Below, piece after piece: positions 6,169-12,227 of a stretch of DNA of 17,716 nucleotides. The notes under the pieces were generated by a model. The model was given only the letters and a program-made list of their open reading frames with translations. It had not been told where the DNA came from and ran no database searches. Source of the DNA: SXOA01 sp046593355. Its GTDB lineage: Bacteria > Planctomycetota > Planctomycetia > Pirellulales > Pirellulaceae. The stretch lies in NCBI GenBank assembly GCA_046593355.1, contig JBKJNY010000086.1:1-17716 (forward strand), given 5' to 3'. The position numbers were made by a program, and so were the translations under genes. The first letter of the stretch is position 1. Each line of letters starts with the position of its first letter.

Positions 6169-8973
6169 ATGCAGCGGTCAAGGCTCCCTGTATGTCTGTT
6201 GCTAGGGATGATCTTGCTGGCCACTGTGGCGCTAGCTCGTGAATGGAAGGATGCCACCGGCGCCTTCCGCGTTGAAGCCGAGCTCGTGGCGGTGCGGGAT
6301 GGCAAGGTCTATTTGGAGAAGCCCAACGGCGCGGTCATCACCGTCGCGCTCGAGAAGCTGAGCCAGGCGGACCAGGACTTTCTCAAGAAGGGAACCGCGC
6401 CCGCCGTTCCAGCGAAGCCCCCCGCCGCCGATCCAGTGCCAGGTACGCCGGCTGCGAGCCTCCCCACGGACAAGCAGGAATTGGCCCGCCGCGCCCTGGG
6501 CGTGCTCCAGGCCAACTGTTATCGCTGCCACGGGCACGAGGGCTCGAATGAAGGGGGCTTCAACTACATTCTGAGTTTGGAAAAGTTATCGCAGGGGTAT
6601 GTCAAAGCCGGCAACCCGGCCGGCTCGCCCCTCTATGAGCGAATGACAGCCGCCAGTGACTCGCGGATGCCCCCCGAAGGAGAGAATCCCCGGCCGAGCG
6701 CGGCGGACATCGCCCTGGTCAAACGCTGGATTGAAGTCGGCGCTCCCGCTCTGGCTCAAAGCACCGCGCGGACGTTCTTCAGCAATGCAGACATCATGGG
6801 GTTGGTCGCGAAGGACCTGGAGGCCGCCCCCGAGCGGAGCCGCAAGTATTACCGCTATTTCACGCTCTCCAATCTCTACAACAGCGGCGTATCGGAAGAC
6901 GAGTTGCAGACCTACCGCCTGGCCTTGTCCAAGCTGGTGAACAGCCTTTCCTGGAATCCCACGCTGGTCAAGCCGCAGGCGATTGACCCCGCCCGGACGA
7001 TTCTCCGCGTGGACATCCGCGAATTGAACTGGACGCTCGACAACTGGCAGGACATTGCCCGCAGTAATCCGTATGGCCTGAAATTCGACACCGTGGATGC
7101 CAAAACCTGCTATCAGCACGCGCAGACGGACATGCCGGCGGTTAGAGCCGACTGGTTCGTATTCGCCGCTTCCCGCCCGCCGCTTTACCATACGCTCCTC
7201 GGTCTGCCGGAAACCGACCTGGAGCTCGAGCAAAACCTGCGGGTGAATGTGGCCTCCAACATCGAGCAGGAGAAAGTGGCGCGGGCCGCCTTCAACCGGT
7301 CCGGCGTTTCGCAAAACAACCGCCTCATCGAGCGCCATGCCCTGCCGCAGGGAAGCTATTGGAAGAGCTATGACTTCGGCGGCAACGTCGGCGCGCAGAA
7401 TCTGTACCAGCACCCGCTCGGGCCGGGAGGGACCGACGGATTCCGGCATGACGGCGGGGAAATTGTCTTTTCTCTCCCCAACGGCCTGCAAGGATACCTG
7501 CTGGTGGATAAGGAGGGCAAACGGATCGACAAGGGCCCGACCGAAATCGTCAGCGACCCTCGGCGACCGGACAAGCTGGTGACCAACGGCGTGTCTTGCA
7601 TGTCTTGTCATTATGCCGGCATCATCACCAAGGCGGATGAAATTCGGCCATTCGTCGAGGCCAATCGCAAGAGCTTCAAGGAAGTCGAGTCGATCCTGGC
7701 GATCTATCCCGATAAATCTCAGTTGGATCGTTTTTATGACGAAGATGGGCGGCGGTTTGCCAATGCGATGAAGCAGATTGGGTTCAGCACGCTGTCCCGC
7801 ACCGGCGAGCCGATTTCCTCCATGGCCCAGAGGTTCGAGGAAGAGCTCGACCTGGCGCGGACGGCTTCGGAATTCGGCCTGACCCCGGATGAATTCTCTT
7901 CCCGCCTGGACATGAGCGAGTTGGGACGAGAATTGGGCTCGCTGAAGGTCGCCGGAGGGACCATCAAGCGGGACGTCTTCGTGCAGATGTTTGGGCGGGT
8001 GGCCTTGGAGTTCAAGCTGGTGGCCGATTTCCGCGGACTGGCCTCGCGCGGGGTTCCCCTGGCAAAGATTCCCGCGCCCGATGACGCCGTGGGAGAGATT
8101 CGCCGGTTCAAGGATACCAGGATGTCGATCAACGCCCTGTCGTTTTCCGCGGATGGGGGGCGGTTGGTAGCTGGTGGCATTGGCCAAGAAGTGATACTTT
8201 TCGACCTCGTGACCGGGAAGATGAATAAGGCCGTCAATACCGACTACGCGAAGTGCCTCGCATTCACTCCCGATGGCGGCAAACTGCTGGTCGGGCAGCA
8301 CACTGGAAAAATCGAAATCTTTGAAGTGGAGCGTGGGGGAACATTCAAAGCCGCGGGCACGTTCGCCATGCATGGCGACGACATCTGCTCCCTGGCATTC
8401 AGTCCCGACAGCCGCTTTGTCCTCTCTTCCGCCAAGGACAAGAGGACCCTGTATTGGAATCTCGACGAGCGGAAGCTAGTGTACTCCTTTGATGGCCTGG
8501 GCTCGAGCGAATCGGTAACCTGGATCTCCATCGATGGCAAGTTGGGCGTGGCCGCCGACGGCGAGAGTATGCAGTTCCTCGACCTGATTCAAGGCAAGGT
8601 GACGCGTACTGCCAAGACAGTACATAGGTCTCTTTCCCTGCGCGTGGCGATCTCTCCGGACGCGTCCAAGCTTGCCGTCAGCAAGGGGTCCGAAGTTGTC
8701 ATCATTGACACCCAGAGCGGCAAGCAATTCCCCGTCATCCAAGAGCGGGAATTGCAGTGGACCTCTGCCTTTACCGCGGACTCGAATTATATCCTGACGG
8801 GGATGAACGGGGTGGTGAACATGTTTGACGCCAGGAACGGCAAAAAGATCGATTCTTTCGCTGTCGGCAAGAGCGCCTATGTCCAGACCATTGTCATCAG
8901 TCCCGATGGGCGGCACGCCGCTGCCGCCATGGGCTACGAGATAGTCATCCTCCGGCTGCCGAAGACGCCGTAA
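6169..8973 (+). CDS. Secreted SHD1, diheme cytochrome and WD40 fusion protein
   Basis: Encodes 934 residues. A signal peptide (about 1-23, ending TVALA) exports it, which heme attachment needs. Residues about 24-70 match the SHD1 (SLA1 homology 1) domain common in planctomycetes: REWKDATGAFRVEAELVAV and VALEKLSQADQDFL. After a Pro/Ala linker comes a planctomycete-type cytochrome c with heme motif CYRCH (117-121) and MPPEGE as likely distal segment. A second motif CMSCH (477-481) follows a long middle domain. Residues about 645-934 form a WD40-like propeller with repeated FSPDG-type turns (ALSFSADGG, LAFTPDGG, LAFSPDS, VAISPDAS, VISPDGR). The role is inferred: periplasmic electron transfer or redox sensing with a protein-binding propeller. 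Two ATGs are adjacent (6166, 6169); GAGG is better spaced for 6169. Confidence 0.9.
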   Translation: MQRSRLPVCLLLGMILLATVALAREWKDATGAFRVEAELVAVRDGKVYLEKPNGAVITVALEKLSQADQDFLKKGTAPAVPAKPPAADPVPGTPAASLPTDKQELARRALGVLQANCYRCHGHEGSNEGGFNYILSLEKLSQGYVKAGNPAGSPLYERMTAASDSRMPPEGENPRPSAADIALVKRWIEVGAPALAQSTARTFFSNADIMGLVAKDLEAAPERSRKYYRYFTLSNLYNSGVSEDELQTYRLALSKLVNSLSWNPTLVKPQAIDPARTILRVDIRELNWTLDNWQDIARSNPYGLKFDTVDAKTCYQHAQTDMPAVRADWFVFAASRPPLYHTLLGLPETDLELEQNLRVNVASNIEQEKVARAAFNRSGVSQNNRLIERHALPQGSYWKSYDFGGNVGAQNLYQHPLGPGGTDGFRHDGGEIVFSLPNGLQGYLLVDKEGKRIDKGPTEIVSDPRRPDKLVTNGVSCMSCHYAGIITKADEIRPFVEANRKSFKEVESILAIYPDKSQLDRFYDEDGRRFANAMKQIGFSTLSRTGEPISSMAQRFEEELDLARTASEFGLTPDEFSSRLDMSELGRELGSLKVAGGTIKRDVFVQMFGRVALEFKLVADFRGLASRGVPLAKIPAPDDAVGEIRRFKDTRMSINALSFSADGGRLVAGGIGQEVILFDLVTGKMNKAVNTDYAKCLAFTPDGGKLLVGQHTGKIEIFEVERGGTFKAAGTFAMHGDDICSLAFSPDSRFVLSSAKDKRTLYWNLDERKLVYSFDGLGSSESVTWISIDGKLGVAADGESMQFLDLIQGKVTRTAKTVHRSLSLRVAISPDASKLAVSKGSEVVIIDTQSGKQFPVIQERELQWTSAFTADSNYILTGMNGVVNMFDARNGKKIDSFAVGKSAYVQTIVISPDGRHAAAAMGYEIVILRLPKTP

Positions 8974-9047
8974 CCTTCGCAAGCACATTTCTCCCTAAGA
9001 TTCGCTCCCCGCTGGCGAATACCTCTCTCAACCTGGGGGGGAGATGA

Positions 9048-9076
9048 TTGCGGCTCCTGGGCGGCTGCCGTATATT
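9048..9076 (+). promoter_or_regulatory. Candidate promoter TTGCGG-N17-TATATT
   Basis: TTGCGG (9048-9053) and TATATT (9071-9076, 5 of 6) are 17 bases apart, about 190 bases before the secreted-protein gene. GCGGCTGC repeats directly at 9061-9068 and 9079-9086 around the -10 box, which could be a regulator site. The -35 match is weak. Confidence 0.3.
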
Positions 9077-9114
9077 GTGCGGCTGCGGTAGCAAAGTGGC
9101 GCCAGAAGTCGGAG

Positions 9115-9220
9115 ATCTCAAATCTCAAACAATATCGAAGGCCGGAAAGCCAGGAATGTACGAAACAAAACCGTTTCCCGATTCAGCATTCCTCCTTTGA
9201 ATTTGTTTGAGATTTGAGAT
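9115..9220. repeat. 18-bp inverted repeat with TTTGAGATTTGAGA core
   Basis: Bases 9115-9132 are the exact reverse complement of 9203-9220, with 70 bases between. Each arm contains the 14-base word also present at 125-138. The right arm is followed by a partial copy (AATTTGAGAC, 9225-9234). The pair occupies most of the gap before the secreted-protein gene, whose ribosome site begins about 30 bases later. Confidence 0.65.
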
Positions 9221-9264
9221 TTGGAATTTGAGACTGGTCTCTCTATCACGAAAGGGTTTGCGAG

Positions 9265-10398
9265 ATGAAACGAACTTCGCTGCGGTTGTTGGTTGTACAC
9301 GCGAGTCTTGTTATCGGGCTCGCGCTGGTTGCTTCCTTCGCCCGGGCGCAGGAGGCCAAGGTCGCCGAGGAATGGACCATCACCGGGACGATGGACATTG
9401 ATTTCAAGACCCGCACGGACTTGGATACGGCCGGCACCTACGTCCAGGACTCTCCCGCATTGGGGGCCAAGGATACGTACACCTTCAAAATGGTGGTGGG
9501 CAATACGACCGAATACAGCGGCAAGATCACTCGCCAGGGGGATCTGTTCACCAAGGTCATCAAGAGCCAGAAGCAGAAAGCAGCCCTGGGTTTCGACGTG
9601 AGCCTGGCGGTCCGCAATCCCAAGAACCTGGACGAGAAGAAGAACGTCGGCAAGTGGGTCGGCACGCTGCCGATTAATACCACGACCGGCGTCTACGACA
9701 TTGCCGGCGGCGCGAAGGGGGAAAGCCCGCTGCGGATTTCCATCGACGCCGTCGGCAGCCAGCAGGCGTTCGTGGACAAGTTCAGCGGCAAGCTGGTCGG
9801 TAAGAGCAAGAAGGAAGACGGACTCGCTTCCTACACCTACCGCCGCCTGGTCGGGAACAAGACCGTGGAGATTAAGGTCGAAAAGGTCGACCCGATGCGG
9901 TTTGAGGATGTCGAGCTCGCCAAGGGCCCGTCGCCCAATTATCCGCACACCGTGGTCAACGGCCGGCTGGATTATGACTATGAAACGGGCAACTGGCTGA
10001 CCGACGGCGTGAAGTTCAAATACAACCTCAACGGCAAAGACGTGGAGGATGTGATGACCGGCTCGGTGAAGTGGGTGGAGGACGAGAACCGCAAGTCCAA
10101 CGGCAAGGGGCAATACGAGTTCAACCTCCGCTTCAACGAGGGGAAGAACAAGCCCGCCACCACCGAATCCGCCGCCTTCGACAAGCTCAGCGACGAAGAT
10201 GCGTTCTTCGTGGTCGATGATACGATCCCCTGCCTCACCGGCAAGATCACGTACGTCGACCAGTTCATATCCGGCACCGACAGCCCCGCCAAGAGCAAGA
10301 TCGTCTACTCGCTCAACGCCAACAAGCTGACGAAGACGCAGATGGTGAACTTCTTCAAGCTCTGGCTGCTAGGGACCGGACCGATTAACGACGAGTAG
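9265..10398 (+). CDS. Secreted protein of unknown function
   Basis: Encodes 377 residues. A clear signal peptide (residues 1-28: basic start MKRTSLR, hydrophobic core, cleavage after FARA) predicts export. The mature part is beta-rich, Lys/Asp/Gly-rich and has a single cysteine (LTGKITYVDQ region, IPCLTG), with no recognised enzyme motif. Segments such as DTYTFKMVVGNTTEYSGKITRQGDLF and YDYETGNWLTDGVKFKYNLNG (shown in part) look like beta-sandwich strands. I do not recognise the family. GAAAGGG lies about 8 bases before the ATG, a good ribosome site for this window. It stands alone between repeat-rich gaps; the Tat amine oxidase gene follows after about 200 bases and a functional link is not shown. 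Confidence 0.85.
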   Translation: MKRTSLRLLVVHASLVIGLALVASFARAQEAKVAEEWTITGTMDIDFKTRTDLDTAGTYVQDSPALGAKDTYTFKMVVGNTTEYSGKITRQGDLFTKVIKSQKQKAALGFDVSLAVRNPKNLDEKKNVGKWVGTLPINTTTGVYDIAGGAKGESPLRISIDAVGSQQAFVDKFSGKLVGKSKKEDGLASYTYRRLVGNKTVEIKVEKVDPMRFEDVELAKGPSPNYPHTVVNGRLDYDYETGNWLTDGVKFKYNLNGKDVEDVMTGSVKWVEDENRKSNGKGQYEFNLRFNEGKNKPATTESAAFDKLSDEDAFFVVDDTIPCLTGKITYVDQFISGTDSPAKSKIVYSLNANKLTKTQMVNFFKLWLLGTGPINDE

Positions 10399-10403
10399 TC
10401 GCA

Positions 10404-10421
10404 AGGTGGGGTAGGCTTCCA
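10404..10421 (+). repeat. 18-base repeat, second copy
   Basis: AGGTGGGGTAGGCTTCCA is identical to the reverse complement of 5321-5338. Here it starts 6 bases after the stop of the secreted-protein gene. It continues into AGCCTGCC, making the near-palindrome AGGCT-TCC-AGCCT (10413-10425). Confidence 0.6.
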
Positions 10422-10440
10422 GCCTGCCCAGAATTCTCAA

Positions 10441-10470
10441 GTTCGGCGCGGGTCGCTGACCCCGCCGAAC
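10441..10470. repeat. Compact 13-bp hairpin
   Basis: GTTCGGCG (10441-10448) pairs with CGCCGAAC (10463-10470). After one bulged C (10449), GGGTC (10450-10454) pairs with GACCC (10458-10462), leaving a 3-base loop GCT. There is no T-run after it. The shape (bulged GC-rich hairpin after a gene) is typical of REP-like elements. Confidence 0.65.
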
Positions 10471-10485
10471 CGCTGGTCAAAGCAA

Positions 10486-10557
10486 GGGGTCGGGAGTCTT
10501 TGGCGAGCGGAGTCTGTTCGCATAGTAGATTATCTCTCGCCAAAGACTCCCGACCCC
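10486..10557. repeat. 22-bp perfect inverted repeat, 72-base element
   Basis: Bases 10486-10507 (starting GGGGTCGGGAGTC) are the exact reverse complement of 10536-10557, separated by 28 bases. It lies 15 bases after the preceding hairpin and 45 bases before the amine oxidase start. Sequences of the type GGGGTCxGGAGTCTTT are, from memory, frequent planctomycete repeats, some linked to REP-associated transposases; this was not checked. Confidence 0.7.
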
Positions 10558-10601
10558 GAACTTCCCCTCATCCCCTTTACCTCTTTACCCCTCCTCCCTC
10601 C

Positions 10602-12086
10602 ATGTCCTCCCGCTCCTTCTTCGCCCGCCTCGCCCACCGTGCCAATCCCACCAGCCGCGAGGATCGCCGCCGGTTCATGCAGCAGACGCTGGCGGCGACG
10701 GCTGGGCTGCTGCTCAGCAGCGGCGGCGCGCGGGCATTCGCGCCGGCCAATACGCGGCGCGTGATTGTCATCGGCGGGGGGTTTTCGGGATTGGCCTGCG
10801 CTTATGAGTTGAAGAGCGCGGGGTACAAAGTCACCGTGCTGGAGGCCCGCAACCGGGTCGGCGGACGGGTGCTGAGCTTTAAGGACTTGATCGAGGGGAA
10901 GAACGTGGAAGGTGGCGGCGAGCTGATTGGTTCCAACCATCCCACCTGGGTCGCCTACCAGGAGAAGTTCAAGCTCAACTTCATCGACGTGACGGAGGAT
11001 GAAGATGCTTCGATGCCGGTATACTTGGGGGGCAAAATGCTCAGCGACGAGGAGGTGGAAAAGCTCTACAAGGACATGGAAGAGGCGATGGCCGCGATGA
11101 ATCCCGAGGCGGAAAAGATCGACGCCGACGAGCCCTGGAAAAGCCCGATGGCCGCGGAGCTGGACAAGCGGAATTTCGCCGACTGGATCAAGGCCCTGAA
11201 AGTGGACGATCTGACCAAGCAGGCCATCGATATCCAGAATGCCTCGGATAACGCCGTTTCCAACGCCAAGGCCAGCTACCTGGGCATGCTCACCGCCATC
11301 AAGGGGGGCGGGCTGGAAAAATACTGGACCGATAGCGAAGTCTTTCGCTGTGCGGAAGGAAACCAGGCATTGGCCATGAAACTGAGCGAGGGAATTGGGC
11401 CCGATAGTATCCGCCTCAAGCTGGCGGCCAAGACGGTGAAGGTGAACGAAGACGGCGTCGTCGTCACTTGCAGCGACGGCCGCACCATTGAAGCCGACGA
11501 CATCGTGCTGGCGGCTCCGCCAACCACCTGGTCCAAAATCGAGTTCTCCCCCGAGCTGCCGGAATCGCTGCAGACGCAGATGGGGATCGCGGTCAAGTAT
11601 CTCTCAGTCGTAAAGGGGCGCTACTGGCGGGGGAACAAGCAGATGTCCGATTCGCTCACGGACACCTTCATCAGCCAGAACTGGGAAGCGACCGACAACC
11701 AGGACAAGGAAAATGCCGACACCCCCGCCTGCCAGGTCAGCTTCTCCGGCGGTCCCCAGGCGGAAGCCTGCCTGAAGATTCCTGGTGCCGAGCGGGACGC
11801 GAAGTATGCCGAGGTGCTGGACAAGCTCTTCAAAGGCTACAAAGACAACTTCGTCAGCAGCCGGTTCATGGATTGGCCGAAAGACCCGCTGACGATGGCC
11901 GCTTATTCCTTCCCCGCTCCCGGCCAGATTACCACGATCGGACCCACCTTCCATAACGGAATCGGCCGGCTGCACTTCGCCGGCGAGCATACCTGCTACA
12001 AATTCGTCGGCTATATGGAAGGGGCGCTGAACAGCGGCACCTCGCTGGCCCGGCGGATTGCCAAGCGGGATGGGGTGGCCAAATAG
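10602..12086 (+). CDS. Tat-exported FAD-dependent amine oxidase
   Basis: Encodes 494 residues of the flavin amine oxidase (monoamine oxidase-like) family, which oxidises an amine substrate with FAD and oxygen or another acceptor; the substrate is not predictable. Evidence: twin-arginine signal DRRRFMQQTLAATAGLLL (residues 21-38); FAD-binding Rossmann motif VIVIGGGFSGLACAYEL (54-70) with EARNRVGGRV (about 80-89); VEGGGELIG; and the C-terminal FAD motif GRLHFAGEHTCYKFVGYMEGA. Export by Tat fits a cofactor inserted before transport. The ATG at 10602 is chosen because the signal begins there; the ORF remains open back to 10500, but those codons lie in the 72-base palindromic element. No Shine-Dalgarno is present (the upstream bases are pyrimidine-rich). 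The stop abuts another inverted repeat at 12087. Confidence 0.9.
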   Translation: MSSRSFFARLAHRANPTSREDRRRFMQQTLAATAGLLLSSGGARAFAPANTRRVIVIGGGFSGLACAYELKSAGYKVTVLEARNRVGGRVLSFKDLIEGKNVEGGGELIGSNHPTWVAYQEKFKLNFIDVTEDEDASMPVYLGGKMLSDEEVEKLYKDMEEAMAAMNPEAEKIDADEPWKSPMAAELDKRNFADWIKALKVDDLTKQAIDIQNASDNAVSNAKASYLGMLTAIKGGGLEKYWTDSEVFRCAEGNQALAMKLSEGIGPDSIRLKLAAKTVKVNEDGVVVTCSDGRTIEADDIVLAAPPTTWSKIEFSPELPESLQTQMGIAVKYLSVVKGRYWRGNKQMSDSLTDTFISQNWEATDNQDKENADTPACQVSFSGGPQAEACLKIPGAERDAKYAEVLDKLFKGYKDNFVSSRFMDWPKDPLTMAAYSFPAPGQITTIGPTFHNGIGRLHFAGEHTCYKFVGYMEGALNSGTSLARRIAKRDGVAK

Positions 12087-12203
12087 TAGGCCGTCTCTCC
12101 GAGACGTGCCTGGAGTGATCACTTTCTTCGTGCAAAGTCTGTTCGCGAAACGCCCTTCCCTTTGCGCCACGCCTTCTCCTGGCCGTCTCGGAGAGACGGC
12201 CTA
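12087..12203. repeat. 117-base element with 20-bp terminal inverted repeats
   Basis: TAGGCCGTCTCTCCGAGACG (12087-12106) is the exact reverse complement of 12184-12203. Each arm is also a palindrome by itself; the right one forms GGCCGTCTC-GGA-GAGACGGCC (12181-12201, 9-bp stem). The element begins at the base after the amine oxidase stop codon and ends 24 bases before the helicase start. Length and ends suit a small non-autonomous mobile element or a REP doublet. It holds no ORF. Confidence 0.7.
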
Positions 12204-12227
12204 CCTTCTTCCTGTTATCGTGAAGCC

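Noticed and set aside
6586..8373. Long minus-strand frame of 595 codons
   Set aside because: It lies entirely within the cytochrome-WD40 gene, which has a signal peptide, two heme motifs and WD40 turns. The antisense frame is kept open by GC-rich codon use and shows no domain.
9118..10113. Minus-strand frame of 331 codons
   Set aside because: It is antisense to the secreted protein, which has a good signal peptide and ribosome site; the frame also runs into the inverted repeat.
10500..10601. N-terminal extension of the amine oxidase by 34 residues
   Set aside because: Those codons come from the palindromic element and a pyrimidine-rich stretch; the Tat signal only makes sense with the start at 10602.
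10511..12146. Shared word AGTCTGTTCGC at 10511-10521 and 12136-12146 inside two palindromic elements
   Set aside because: Eleven bases are too few to claim common origin, and the flanking bases differ.
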